Positions 8,555 through 17,814 of a stretch of 44,528 nt of DNA are shown here, piece by piece (position 1 is the first letter of the stretch; every line of letters starts with the position of its first letter). Made by a program: the position numbers and the translations under genes. The DNA is from a virus. The stretch is taken from the IMG/VR virus record IMGVR_UViG_3300009706_001267, positions 1 to 44,528 of that record; one strand, written 5' to 3'. The notes beneath the pieces were generated by a model. The model made no database searches. It was not told the origin of the DNA and worked only from the letters and a program-made list of their open reading frames with translations.

Positions 8555-9634
8555 TTAATAAGAATTGAACGCTGGAAATCTTTCATCATTTAATCCTAAA
8601 ATATTGTTCATTTCATTATTTTCTTTTATATATTGAGATTTCCATGGTTCTTTTAAATATAGACTATCAACTCTTTGAATATATCTTAAATTATGTTGAA
8701 TCCTATATCCTAATCTACCTGTAGATAAATCGCCTTGACGCCTATGTAGAGAAATAGAATTATCAAGAAAAATTAAATCACTGGAAGTATACCAATGATC
8801 GTAAATATATTTATCTACTAATAATGTTTTATTTATATTATCGGTTATCTTTTTAAATTCAGAATCAGTCGCGCCTTTAATTCCGGCAACAGTGCTAGTA
8901 ATAGTATAATGTAAACCCTTTATTCCGCCAGGAGACTGCAAAACCATGGGCAGTTCACATCTTTCGGGGCACATATTATTTTTAATTATTACTTGTTGTT
9001 CATCTTCAGATAATTCGGGAGTAAATCTATTTTTAGTAAAATCGTGAATGAGAATCATATCATCGAGCTCACTTCTAAAAGACTGTGTCTGTTCTTCATA
9101 CCAGTCGGCCGTAGTCAAAAACCCAGTAGAAGATCCAATGACATCTTTATATCCATAAAAAGATACGCTGGGCGCGAATAAAAAATTGCCGGATTCATTA
9201 GCATGCCAAAGCAGTTCTCCGTCGGGGAACATTCCTGTAAAATCACCATTGGAATCTCTTCTAGATGTTACTCTAACTGCCGCAGCTTTGTCCTTATCTA
9301 TATCAGTAGCCTTAACCTTATCCACTGCCCTGAACCATTGCTTCTCTTCATCAGTTAAGTTTAATTTCGACATATTATTAGCAAATTGAAAAACATCTGC
9401 GAACCCATATTTTTTGGTAATATTAACCAAAAAAGTACTAGTACCATCACCCCATTTCAGAGTTAAATCTTCGAATTGTGATAAAGTAAAATCACAATTG
9501 CGTATTATAATTACCAAATTGTCCAAATATAAAGTGGCAATCTCACTCCATAATTCGGGGGTAATATCTTTATAATATAGATCATCTATGAATAGGCCAA
9601 AGCTTCCTAATCCGGGAATTTTACTTGTTTTCAT
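8555..9634 (-). CDS. TauD/TfdA-like Fe(II)/2-oxoglutarate dioxygenase with altered facial triad
   Basis: At 359 aa this has TauD/clavaminate-synthase-like features: LLWHANESGNF at 141-150 in the position of the WHTD motif, a long insert, and a C-terminal region FLDNSISLHRRQ...GYRIQHNLRYIQR carrying the distal His and the cofactor-binding Arg. The metal-binding HxD is replaced by H144-A-N146-E147, so the carboxylate ligand is either lost or shifted by one residue. Expected chemistry is hydroxylation or a related oxidation. If the carboxylate is truly absent, a halide-binding or inactive site is possible. It follows the PhyH-type gene after 8 nt. Confidence 0.75.
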   Translation of the reverse strand: MKTSKIPGLGSFGLFIDDLYYKDITPELWSEIATLYLDNLVIIIRNCDFTLSQFEDLTLKWGDGTSTFLVNITKKYGFADVFQFANNMSKLNLTDEEKQWFRAVDKVKATDIDKDKAAAVRVTSRRDSNGDFTGMFPDGELLWHANESGNFLFAPSVSFYGYKDVIGSSTGFLTTADWYEEQTQSFRSELDDMILIHDFTKNRFTPELSEDEQQVIIKNNMCPERCELPMVLQSPGGIKGLHYTITSTVAGIKGATDSEFKKITDNINKTLLVDKYIYDHWYTSSDLIFLDNSISLHRRQGDLSTGRLGYRIQHNLRYIQRVDSLYLKEPWKSQYIKENNEMNNILGLNDERFPAFNSY

Positions 9635-9642
9635 ATAACTAT

Positions 9643-10650
9643 TTAAAATTGTGTGGTGTTGCTCATAATATGGTTTGTTGCGTCATCTATTTCATCTGGC
9701 GATACAAATTTTGATTGTAAAAAAGACCAATACCATTGATACTCTGTACTGTCCCAATCTTCATATATTTCATCCCATGTCTGCTCGGTCATATGGGGAA
9801 TATAAAAATAATCTGCCATAGGATCAGATAATGGTATAAATCTAAAATCAGCGGAAAATCTTAAATGATTCGTTGTATTGGTCGTACTAAAATGGGTAGA
9901 CATATTATGAAAAAGAAGGACGTCGCCACTTTCAAAATCATTGGTTAACCATTTATAATCATCTTTATTTAGTTTAAAAGTTAACTGTTCAGATTGATCA
10001 TAAAATCTACTTTCATTTGGAATAACACCCAAATTTAAATGGCTGTCTTTCGCAATTACTAAAACACCTTTATTCATGGGGATATCACCTAATGGAACCC
10101 ACGCGGTCCACATATTTCGCGCAATACCAGAATACCAAAAATCCTGATGTAATTTAGAAAAGTCACCGTTATTTTTAAAAAATCTAAAAAGTACTCTGGG
10201 CAATAAAATAAATTCTTCGCCATATATATGAGAAAATAATTTATGTAAGGGAAGTTCTTTATGTAAATATTCATTAAAAGATTGTAATTTAACGAAATTA
10301 TCCCAAAATGCAGTGGGCCCAGATCCGGTATTAGTATCTACCTCATCGCGTATAATATCATCTTTTAATAATAAATTTTGTTTGTTACATATACGCAAGA
10401 CATCATCCCTTAAAGACATATTTCTTTTTACATCTAATGCGCCCTTTAAATATAAGTAACCATCTAACTTAGCCCTTTTTTTAATCTCGTCATAATCACC
10501 ATCATGAAATGCAACGCTGGAATCTGTATATGGAGATATATCATAATCTTCAATCTTACCAGACCAATCATTATGAGCGGTTTTATATAAGCCATTTATT
10601 ACAGCACTGTCTGTAGCATTATGTTGAATTCGAGTTTCTACGTCATGCAT
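9643..10650 (-). CDS. Phytanoyl-CoA dioxygenase (PhyH)-like oxygenase 1
   Basis: I chose the ATG at 10648-10650 (MHDVETRIQH, 335 aa). It has a strong ribosome binding site (GGAGAGGA, about 9-13 nt upstream) and overlaps the upstream radical SAM stop by 8 nt. The alternative ATG at 10680 has no ribosome binding site. The PhyH Fe site is clear: H168-Q-D170 (KLHQDFWYSG), a distal His near 253 (MSTHFSTTN), and an Arg near 264 in LRFSADFR for 2-oxoglutarate. It shares a general layout with the second PhyH at 12466-13392, and the two flank one B12-type radical SAM gene. Confidence 0.82.
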   Translation of the reverse strand: MHDVETRIQHNATDSAVINGLYKTAHNDWSGKIEDYDISPYTDSSVAFHDGDYDEIKKRAKLDGYLYLKGALDVKRNMSLRDDVLRICNKQNLLLKDDIIRDEVDTNTGSGPTAFWDNFVKLQSFNEYLHKELPLHKLFSHIYGEEFILLPRVLFRFFKNNGDFSKLHQDFWYSGIARNMWTAWVPLGDIPMNKGVLVIAKDSHLNLGVIPNESRFYDQSEQLTFKLNKDDYKWLTNDFESGDVLLFHNMSTHFSTTNTTNHLRFSADFRFIPLSDPMADYFYIPHMTEQTWDEIYEDWDSTEYQWYWSFLQSKFVSPDEIDDATNHIMSNTTQF

Positions 10651-12469
10651 AAATTTCGTTCCTCTCCGGTGAACCCCCATCTATGATATTTTGTGTTACA
10701 TCTCGATAATAAAAATTCGAATCGTCTTTTCTTTTTACCATTTCAATCACTTCCGCAAACTGTTCATCATTTAAAATATTTATATACGCATCAGAAATAA
10801 ATGTTGTGATATCGTGGAAAAAAAACATATGATGTTCCTGGAAAAATTTAATATCTTGAAATTTTAAAGATTTCATATCATATGCAAAATAACTCTTGTT
10901 TATTAAAGACTCCAATTCTGAATATCTTTCATTTATTATTCCATGAGAATTAATAATATATGTTTGTAATCTTTTAAAAACTTCAACTAGCGGCTCATCA
11001 GTACATTTGCTTATATAATTTACAACGTCTTTTAGAATAATATGATACCAAAAACATTCTATTACCCAATAAAACATCCAACACTTAATAGCTTCAGATT
11101 CTGTCATTGAAAAGGTTTCTACTATTATATCAGCATATTCCAAATGTTCATTTTTAAATTTGTCCAAGCTAGTATATATGCGCCTCTCGGAAAATTCCTT
11201 ACTTACAAAATAATTATATGGCATATTTCTAACTTTGATTTTATATTTTTTTTGATATTCTGGCTCACCGAATTCGGAATTGGGAAGAACCATGGCCGGA
11301 TATATCATCCCATCGGACGAATCATTTTGTAAAAAATATTCCCAATCAGAAACAAAACTATTATATGTCATTCCCGGTAAGGGAATTATAAGTTCAACTT
11401 CAAAAGGCACATCATTTTGCTTTTGATTATCTACTATTAGATCTAGATCAGCTATGCTTAAATTATCTCGTCTAATATTAGCTAATGTATCATGATCAAA
11501 ACTTTGTATAGCTACTCTGGGTGATGGTGTTTTATCAAAAGGTAATGCCTCTCTGATCAATTTCTGAATTTCCGCGACACCATTTTTTTTCGGAGGAGTC
11601 TTGGCGTACCCTAGTGTAGGAAAAAATTCAGGATAGCCCTCTTTTTTGTAAACATCAACCAAATGCTGTACGAGTTCAATATCTCTTTTTTTAAATATAC
11701 CAAAATTCGCATCGGATATCCACATAGCAAACATTTTTTTATCTGCAATATATGTAATTTCATCCTTACACCGATCTATATCAAATATTTTTACTTTTTG
11801 ATAAGTTAATCCTCCCCAATCACAAAAAGAACATCTAAAGGGACATCCCCTATTAGATTCCCACGTAGCATGGAATTTTACATCAGGATAATCTAACATT
11901 AACTTTTCAAAAAATCCAGTGAGATAGGGGCTTGGTATTACATCAAGATTCTTCATTCTGGGATGAGAGGGGGTTCTCAGAATATCATTAGAATCATTTA
12001 ATATGATTCCATTTATTTTAGAATAATCTGGTATATCATTGACTCGCTCTAATAAAATATTTTCAAAAATTTCTTCGCCTTCATTTACGACAGCAATATC
12101 AATATATGGATGATCTTTAAACCATTCATCCTGTTTAATTGGTATATGGGGTCCGCCGACAATAATAAGACAATTAGGATATAATTCTTTAATTTTTTTT
12201 GCTATAATACATTGAAAGCTTGTATTCCAAACATAACAACAAAATGCTACCACATCTGGTTGATCTAGGGTTTTTAGTATATCATTTAAAGGATCCCTAA
12301 ACACAATAGTGTCTTTAAGGATATAATTATTTTTAATCAATTCATTGCGGTGAGCATATTCCCACAATACGCCTGCCGTATAGGGTAAAAAGGCCCATTC
12401 ACATTTTGACATTCCCCCTATAGTTTCGTCAGCTGGGGTTATTTGACACATGTATAAATTTTTATTCAT
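10643..12469 (-). CDS. B12-binding-domain radical SAM enzyme 1 (608 aa)
   Basis: Residues about 60-145 resemble a cobalamin-binding Rossmann domain (PDVVAFCCYVWNTS; CLIIVGGPHIP; VNEGEE). CX3CX2C then follows at C209, C213 and C216 in RGCPFRCSFCDWGG, the usual order in B12-dependent radical SAM methyltransferases and ring-forming enzymes. The canonical DxHxxG cobalamin His motif is not obvious. A tail of about 190 aa (from roughly residue 420) is unassigned. It is a clear paralog of the 550-aa protein at 15158-16810, sharing AKTPP.KN, PRVA(I/L)QS and PLPG.TYN blocks. Its ATG overlaps the upstream PhyH stop as ATGA. Confidence 0.88.
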   Translation of the reverse strand: MNKNLYMCQITPADETIGGMSKCEWAFLPYTAGVLWEYAHRNELIKNNYILKDTIVFRDPLNDILKTLDQPDVVAFCCYVWNTSFQCIIAKKIKELYPNCLIIVGGPHIPIKQDEWFKDHPYIDIAVVNEGEEIFENILLERVNDIPDYSKINGIILNDSNDILRTPSHPRMKNLDVIPSPYLTGFFEKLMLDYPDVKFHATWESNRGCPFRCSFCDWGGLTYQKVKIFDIDRCKDEITYIADKKMFAMWISDANFGIFKKRDIELVQHLVDVYKKEGYPEFFPTLGYAKTPPKKNGVAEIQKLIREALPFDKTPSPRVAIQSFDHDTLANIRRDNLSIADLDLIVDNQKQNDVPFEVELIIPLPGMTYNSFVSDWEYFLQNDSSDGMIYPAMVLPNSEFGEPEYQKKYKIKVRNMPYNYFVSKEFSERRIYTSLDKFKNEHLEYADIIVETFSMTESEAIKCWMFYWVIECFWYHIILKDVVNYISKCTDEPLVEVFKRLQTYIINSHGIINERYSELESLINKSYFAYDMKSLKFQDIKFFQEHHMFFFHDITTFISDAYINILNDEQFAEVIEMVKRKDDSNFYYRDVTQNIIDGGSPERNEIYA

Positions 12470-13392
12470 TGCAATGTATCATTAAAATCTATTTTTATGG
12501 TTGCATGATTTTCAGCAACGGCTCTGGATAACGATTCATCCTGAACAATATTTAAATTATATCTATCCCAATAAAAACATTTTGATTTATCTTTAAAATT
12601 TGAATATATATCTTTCCATTCCAAATCTTTAGAATGTGTATCAAAAAATAAATCAAAAAATCTCTCATCTATGGGTTGGTATCTAACGTCTAAGGTGCAT
12701 CGGACTTTAGATGATATATTATGGTTGTTTCCATGTTGAGTGAGGACATTGAACATTAAAAAATCTCCTGTTTGAAAATTATCAGAAACCCATTCTTCAA
12801 AGTTAGTTGGATGAAATGCAATCATCTGATTTTTTTCATGAAAATATCTTTGTTCTGGAGGGATTTCTCCAAGAATATGGGATTGAGAATTTATTTTCAT
12901 GGTACCAAGCTCTATGGGAACGTCTCCAAAAGGAACCCATATTGTCCACAAATCATTTGACATTCCAGCATACCAATGATCTTGATGTGGTAATGTTGTC
13001 AATCTGGGATTATTAGGAAAAATTGTCCTTTGAACTAATCTGGGTATAGGTATGCAATCTTTGCCAGTAATTATTTTCATTACATCATAAAACATTTTTT
13101 GATGCATATATGAATGTAAATCTTCCAGATAATTAATATCAGTAAAATAATCATCCGGGCCCACTCCGCCGGCATAAAACATATCTTGAAAATCTGTATT
13201 AAAATCCCCAGTTTCAGTAATATAATTATATTTTAATAAAATTTCGTCTAGTTGACGTTTAACATTTAAATTCTCTTCTATATCTAAACATTGTTTAAAA
13301 AAAAGATATCCATACTTATCTGCAAAATTTTTAATTTCTGAAACATTTCCATTTTTCCAATGCTCACTACAATCTATGAATTTTTTTACCAT
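12466..13392 (-). CDS. Phytanoyl-CoA dioxygenase (PhyH)-like oxygenase 2
   Basis: The 308-aa sequence has H136-Q-D138 (LPHQDHWYAGM), distal H220 in VLTQHGNNH and R231 in KVRCTLDVRYQP, the PhyH Fe(II)/2-oxoglutarate set. WTIWVPFGDVPIELGTM mirrors WTAWVPLGDIPMNKGVL in PhyH-like oxygenase 1, so the two are paralogs, but they are diverged and probably act on different positions or substrates. The start overlaps the preceding oxygenase-like gene by 7 nt, and its stop overlaps the B12 radical SAM start as ATGA. Confidence 0.83.
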   Translation of the reverse strand: MVKKFIDCSEHWKNGNVSEIKNFADKYGYLFFKQCLDIEENLNVKRQLDEILLKYNYITETGDFNTDFQDMFYAGGVGPDDYFTDINYLEDLHSYMHQKMFYDVMKIITGKDCIPIPRLVQRTIFPNNPRLTTLPHQDHWYAGMSNDLWTIWVPFGDVPIELGTMKINSQSHILGEIPPEQRYFHEKNQMIAFHPTNFEEWVSDNFQTGDFLMFNVLTQHGNNHNISSKVRCTLDVRYQPIDERFFDLFFDTHSKDLEWKDIYSNFKDKSKCFYWDRYNLNIVQDESLSRAVAENHATIKIDFNDTLQ

Positions 13393-14081
13393 AAAACATC
13401 CAGTGCTCGTGGATTCAATGATATAAAAAACTGGTATACATCATCAGTAAAGGCTAACCCTTCGTGGGGTTTAATGGAATCATGTAAATAGAGCCGGCCT
13501 GATTCTATATGAGATTCACTTATCATTCTTCCATCTTTTTCATAACGTATAACCATGCCGTCGGGATTAGTGGTGCCCCATAATTTAATCCATTGTGTTG
13601 GATGCCATGTATCTATATGTTTTTTAAAATGGCCCAAATAATCCCATTTGAGTATGCAACTTCTGTACATATAAGGTAATAATTCACTTAATGCGGATAG
13701 GCTAGAAATCTTTAATGCGGCGGTTGGCACCTTAAAATGTTTTTCATTCACAATGCTGTCCATATCAATTTCCTGAGAATTCCATTCTTTCCATTTAACC
13801 AGATGGTCATCTGTCCATTCTTTATATTTGAATTGGGGATATTCTAATAAAAAGTTCCATCTATCTAATGGATAACACGCAGGGTCATCTTTTTTAAAAA
13901 TACCATCTTCATTAATTAAAGGAATCGCATACCGTGGAAATTCTAGATGAACATCTCCCCAAGGCGTAAAATTAAATTTAGATATTTCCTTTACAAATAA
14001 TTCACTATCTATTTTTAGTTTAGTAGGAACCACATTTTCGGTATGATATGTGTAATATTCTTTTTCCGTTAAGACTTCCAT
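13386..14081 (-). CDS. Probable Fe(II)/2-oxoglutarate oxygenase, aspartyl/asparaginyl-hydroxylase-like
   Basis: This 231-aa protein has H155-x-D157 in GHFKKHIDTWHP followed about 49 residues later by H206 in SIKPHEGLAFTDDVYQF, a spacing that fits a jelly-roll oxygenase metal site of the Asp/Asn beta-hydroxylase type. The region between is strand-rich (WIKLWG; MVIRYEKDG; RLYLHDS). The N-terminal 130 residues are unassigned. The call rests on motif spacing only. It overlaps the adenylation-like gene upstream by 13 nt and sits in a mini-module with that gene and the GNAT-like gene. Confidence 0.5.
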   Translation of the reverse strand: MEVLTEKEYYTYHTENVVPTKLKIDSELFVKEISKFNFTPWGDVHLEFPRYAIPLINEDGIFKKDDPACYPLDRWNFLLEYPQFKYKEWTDDHLVKWKEWNSQEIDMDSIVNEKHFKVPTAALKISSLSALSELLPYMYRSCILKWDYLGHFKKHIDTWHPTQWIKLWGTTNPDGMVIRYEKDGRMISESHIESGRLYLHDSIKPHEGLAFTDDVYQFFISLNPRALDVLW

Positions 14082-14689
14082 GTATCATTCTTTATCTGAG
14101 TTGATCTAGTCAAAAATTCTCCTGTGTCAAGGTCAAATGTATCACCTGTATTTACACCATCAACAAATAATGTATCTTCGTGTTCCAAATAATATGGTGA
14201 TTCTTTAAAATTAAAAACAGGGCCATTTGAAATCATTACGGGTGGAATACATTCTGTAGATCCATATATATTCCAAACATTTTGCGCGCCTGTTGATTCC
14301 ATTAACGAAATATCTTCATCGGTAACTGGAGCAGAACCTGTAGAAAAATTTTTAACAAATTCAAGATTTGGTTTTTTTCTTTTAACAAGAGTCCTCCATG
14401 TTCCGACTGCTAATGTAAGAACTGTTGGTTTAACTTCTTCTACAACATCCCAGAATTTCAAAGGTTCCATTTTAATATTTACTATTTCACAATGGGTAAT
14501 TTTTGCAGGTATTATACAAAACGCCCAGCTTGCTATAGTCCATGTCGGAAAGGGATTTAGGATAACATCTCGATTATCTATTCTCCATTTTTCAACTAAC
14601 CAATTTCCTGCTTTATAAAAGTCCCCCATGTCATGCGTAACTTTTTTTTGTTTTCCTGCGGAGCCACTTGTAAATAAGGATATTTTCAT
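14069..14689 (-). CDS. Minimal AMP-binding (ANL adenylation-like) protein, 206 aa
   Basis: The adenylation core is visible. Residues 6-19 contain FTSGSAGKQKKVTH, matching the (S/T)SG(S/T)TGxPKxV phosphate-loop motif, and residues 141-146 are IYGSTE, matching the YGxTE motif. A short GDTFDLDTGEF follows. Normal ANL enzymes exceed 450 aa. Here the N-terminal subdomain before the P-loop and the entire C-terminal subdomain with the catalytic lysine are missing. It might form or bind an acyl-adenylate, act with a partner, or be a repurposed scaffold. Overlaps: ATGA with the GNAT-like gene and 13 nt with the next oxygenase gene. Confidence 0.75.
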   Translation of the reverse strand: MKISLFTSGSAGKQKKVTHDMGDFYKAGNWLVEKWRIDNRDVILNPFPTWTIASWAFCIIPAKITHCEIVNIKMEPLKFWDVVEEVKPTVLTLAVGTWRTLVKRKKPNLEFVKNFSTGSAPVTDEDISLMESTGAQNVWNIYGSTECIPPVMISNGPVFNFKESPYYLEHEDTLFVDGVNTGDTFDLDTGEFLTRSTQIKNDTWKS

Positions 14690-15171
14690 AAATTATATCT
14701 CCAAATATTTTGTTTTACATTATTAAACATTTTACATTCCACTAAGTCTACGATACCTTTTTGGGATAACTTTTTCATAATGTTTGAAAATTTATAACTC
14801 TTAGCGCCATTTTTAGAATCTACATTATTTGTTAAATAATATGGACCGATTCCACCAGTAATTTCCTTTTGGATGTTTATATGGCTCCATTGATACGAAC
14901 TTTGTGTAATATCTCCCGATACTTTTTTTACATGTCCAGGAAGAGTAACGCCTCTGAATAATAAACGATATCCTTTTAATTCATCCTCCCATTTAACCCC
15001 ACTCATAGAAATTAAAGATGAATCTATAAAAGTCCCCACCCAATTGGCTTCATTATATTTAATACTATTTAAACTCACATTATTAATATATCTTAAATAT
15101 GAACATTCAACTAAAAATTCTAATATTATCAGTAAATCATCATCATTTAATAATCTATTACCGCATACCAT
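14686..15171 (-). CDS. Possible GNAT-type acetyltransferase-like protein (161 aa, tentative)
   Basis: Size and layout resemble a GNAT fold: an N-terminal helical part, then strands (NWVGTFIDSSLISMSGVKWED), then GYRLLFRGVTLPGH, and a C-terminal LVECKMFNNVKQNIWRYNL. No unambiguous acetyl-CoA-binding Q/RxxGxG/A motif is seen, so the call is weak. The gene overlaps the end of the B12 radical SAM gene by 14 nt and the adenylation-like gene by 4 nt. The company of an adenylation-like protein would fit an acyl-transfer step, but this is inference. Confidence 0.35.
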   Translation of the reverse strand: MVCGNRLLNDDDLLIILEFLVECSYLRYINNVSLNSIKYNEANWVGTFIDSSLISMSGVKWEDELKGYRLLFRGVTLPGHVKKVSGDITQSSYQWSHINIQKEITGGIGPYYLTNNVDSKNGAKSYKFSNIMKKLSQKGIVDLVECKMFNNVKQNIWRYNL

Positions 15172-16810
15172 AACCCACGCCTAAATTATCTATATGTTTA
15201 TTAAAATATATGGATATAAAATTTTCAATGTCCTTTAAAACTAAAGTAATGTGTTGCCGAAAATAATTGATAGAGTAATTATGATCAACCACTTGGTCAT
15301 AGTCATCATATGTTTTATGAATATTATTTTTTAATAGATCATATAATATGCCTATAGTTGTCGTTGAATCACATTCTAAAAATTCTTGAAACTTAACGAA
15401 AAAATCTTTTACTTCAATATCTCCTTTAAAATATTCAGAATATATATATTTTAATATTGGCTCGAACCAAAAATTCATAATAATCCATACGAACATCCAA
15501 CCTCTAACAACATCTTCATAAGACATAGACTTCATAGAAGTAATAATTTCACATTCTTCCATGTCGACATTAAAAGGAATAACTTTTGTTTTTATTTTAA
15601 AACGTTCCTTATAAGATTTATCATTAAGCTCTGCATTGGGCAAAATCAAACAAGGATATACGTTTATTTTTAATTTTTTAATAGGCATTAGCTCGGATAT
15701 TTCATTAACCCATCCATTATACGTAGTGCCTGGTAGGGGATATATTAATTCAATCTCTATATTTTTAGAATCCATCCTATCCGCATTGACAATGCTCATA
15801 TTTTTTCTTTTAATATTAGATAAAACTTCCGGGTCAGTGGATTGTAAAGCAACTCTAGGAACAGTATTATTATTCTTAACCCCCTCTGCTAATCGTTGTT
15901 GTATTTGTAATGAAGAATTTTTACTAGGTGGAGTTTTTGCATATCCCGAGTGCGCTATTTTTTGGGGATAACCAGTAGTCTCATGAAACTTCACTGCATT
16001 ATCTATTATATTATAATCTCTTTCTTTAAATATACCCAAATTACTATTTGTGAACCAAAGATAATTTATTTTATTACGGCTGATCCATTCGAATTCTTCG
16101 AATAGTCGCGGTTCATCAAATTTTATCATTTTTTGTGCGGTTAAACTACCCCAATCACAAAAAACACATTTAAATGGGCAACCCCTATCCATCTCAACGG
16201 TGGCATGAAAATTAACCGAAGGATTTTTTGATATAAGACCATTAAAAATGCCCGACAAATATGGACTAGGAATTGTATTAATATTTTTAATTCTAGCACC
16301 GGGTTTTGTTTTTAAAATTTTATTATGTTTTCTAAAAATAATGCCCGGTATCTCAGAAAAATCTTTTTTATTAAAATATTCTAATAAAATTTGTTCAAAG
16401 ACTATCTCCCCTTCCCCCACAACTCCGATGTCTACATAATCATGCAAATTATACCATTTATTATCATTAGAATTTGGAACATGTGGTCCACCACAAATAA
16501 TCAAGCAATTAGGATACCTTTCTTTTATTTTTTTTAATATATAAAGGTGTTTATTAGAATTCCACATATAATTGCTAGTAGCGACTACATCCGGCTGTTC
16601 CATATTATCAATATAATGATTTAAATTATCTATATTGAAAACCAAATCCTTTAACTTAAAATTATCGGATATTATTTTATTTTGCAAACTATAAGACCAA
16701 AGAAGCCCGACAGAATATGGTAAAAATGCAGATTTATTACTTGACATTTCAACGCCAACGGAAGAGTCGGTTAAAGGAGACGTTAATTGTAACAAATAAA
16801 CATTCTTCAT
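15158..16810 (-). CDS. B12-binding-domain radical SAM enzyme 2 (550 aa)
   Basis: An N-terminal cobalamin-binding-like domain (PDVVATSNYMWNSN; CLIICGGPHVP; GVVGEGE, about 60-145) precedes CX3CX2C at C211, C215 and C218 in RGCPFKCVFCDWGS. The protein is paralogous to enzyme 1 at 10643-12469: both have SPYL(S/T)GxF, FHAT.E..RGCPF and GYAKTPP.KN. It is about 60 aa shorter, and no DxHxxG motif was found. The genes probably arose by duplication within the cluster. Expected chemistry is radical methylation of carbon or phosphorus, or another B12/SAM radical step. It overlaps the halogenase stop as ATGA. Confidence 0.88.
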   Translation of the reverse strand: MKNVYLLQLTSPLTDSSVGVEMSSNKSAFLPYSVGLLWSYSLQNKIISDNFKLKDLVFNIDNLNHYIDNMEQPDVVATSNYMWNSNKHLYILKKIKERYPNCLIICGGPHVPNSNDNKWYNLHDYVDIGVVGEGEIVFEQILLEYFNKKDFSEIPGIIFRKHNKILKTKPGARIKNINTIPSPYLSGIFNGLISKNPSVNFHATVEMDRGCPFKCVFCDWGSLTAQKMIKFDEPRLFEEFEWISRNKINYLWFTNSNLGIFKERDYNIIDNAVKFHETTGYPQKIAHSGYAKTPPSKNSSLQIQQRLAEGVKNNNTVPRVALQSTDPEVLSNIKRKNMSIVNADRMDSKNIEIELIYPLPGTTYNGWVNEISELMPIKKLKINVYPCLILPNAELNDKSYKERFKIKTKVIPFNVDMEECEIITSMKSMSYEDVVRGWMFVWIIMNFWFEPILKYIYSEYFKGDIEVKDFFVKFQEFLECDSTTTIGILYDLLKNNIHKTYDDYDQVVDHNYSINYFRQHITLVLKDIENFISIYFNKHIDNLGVGYGMR

Positions 16811-17814
16811 AAGATGGCATTATTTAAAAACTTATAAGAATAATTTTCCCTAAAAAAATTAATTTGATATTTGGGTTTATTCAATGTATGATATTTTTTT
16901 AAAGATCTCCAATATTCAGTATGATCATTTTTAGAAGAAGTGTAAAACAATTCCAAAAAATCATATACATGCCGACACAATCTAACATATGAACGATTAA
17001 ATATTTCCTCTTTATTTTTTTTATATTTTAATTTTTCAATAGTTTCTATCGCCCATGTTATTAGAAAAAGTCCTGTAGCTTCTAGAGGTTCTGCAAATCC
17101 ACAACTTAATCCCACAGATACAGTATTACCTAACCACGGGGTTAAACAATACCTATTATTAAAGGGAATGGCGTGAATGTCTTCGGCTTTAACATTACCT
17201 ACATTTTTATTTTTAAATTCTTCAATGGCATCATTTACACTTATAAAATTATTATTAAAAACATACCCATTACCACTCCTTGATCTTAAATCTACATTCC
17301 ACATCCACCCATAATCCATAGCGAAAGTGTTTGTTATAGATTGACAATTAGAATCACCGGGTGCGAAGAGGGCCATATTATTAGACAGAGTTTTATAAGA
17401 ACCAAATTGTTTATTTTTAGAAAAATCACTATTGAAGCCAGTGCAATCTATTACTAAATCAGGATTATCTACTTTACATAATCTGGGACGCGTTATTTCT
17501 TCTAAAAGAATAATCATTTTTAACGCATCTAAATGATAAGCATGAGTATTATTGGGAAACGGGTGTACCCAATCAGTTTTATGCCAACCATGATGTTTAA
17601 TACCATATTTAATTACACCGTCACACTTATTAATTACATCATCTTCAGATATTCCACAATAATCAAAGAATTTAACTAGTCCGGGTAATGTACTTTCTCC
17701 AACACCTATAGGTTTGGAATTTTTAGGAAGCTTTATTTCAACTTTATTAGTTTGGGATAAATATGCAGCAGCTAACCAACCGGCACTTCCACCGCCTAAA
17801 ATTATTATGTTCAT
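16807..17814 (-). CDS. Flavin-dependent (tryptophan-type) halogenase-like protein, short form (335 aa)
   Basis: The FAD site GGGSAGW is at 7-13 and GVGESTLP at 37-44. A lysine at K69 (IKYGIKHHGW) lies where these halogenases carry the catalytic Lys that relays HOCl. FAEPLEATG, near residue 254, is the usual family segment. The signature WxWxIP is changed to W170-M-W172-N-V-D175, with Asp for Pro. The protein is about 180-200 aa shorter than classical tryptophan halogenases and has lost much of the substrate-binding region. Halogenation or another flavin monooxygenation is possible. It needs FADH2 from a reductase, and the nitroreductase in the operon is a candidate. Confidence 0.8.
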   Translation of the reverse strand: MNIIILGGGSAGWLAAAYLSQTNKVEIKLPKNSKPIGVGESTLPGLVKFFDYCGISEDDVINKCDGVIKYGIKHHGWHKTDWVHPFPNNTHAYHLDALKMIILLEEITRPRLCKVDNPDLVIDCTGFNSDFSKNKQFGSYKTLSNNMALFAPGDSNCQSITNTFAMDYGWMWNVDLRSRSGNGYVFNNNFISVNDAIEEFKNKNVGNVKAEDIHAIPFNNRYCLTPWLGNTVSVGLSCGFAEPLEATGLFLITWAIETIEKLKYKKNKEEIFNRSYVRLCRHVYDFLELFYTSSKNDHTEYWRSLKKYHTLNKPKYQINFFRENYSYKFLNNAIL

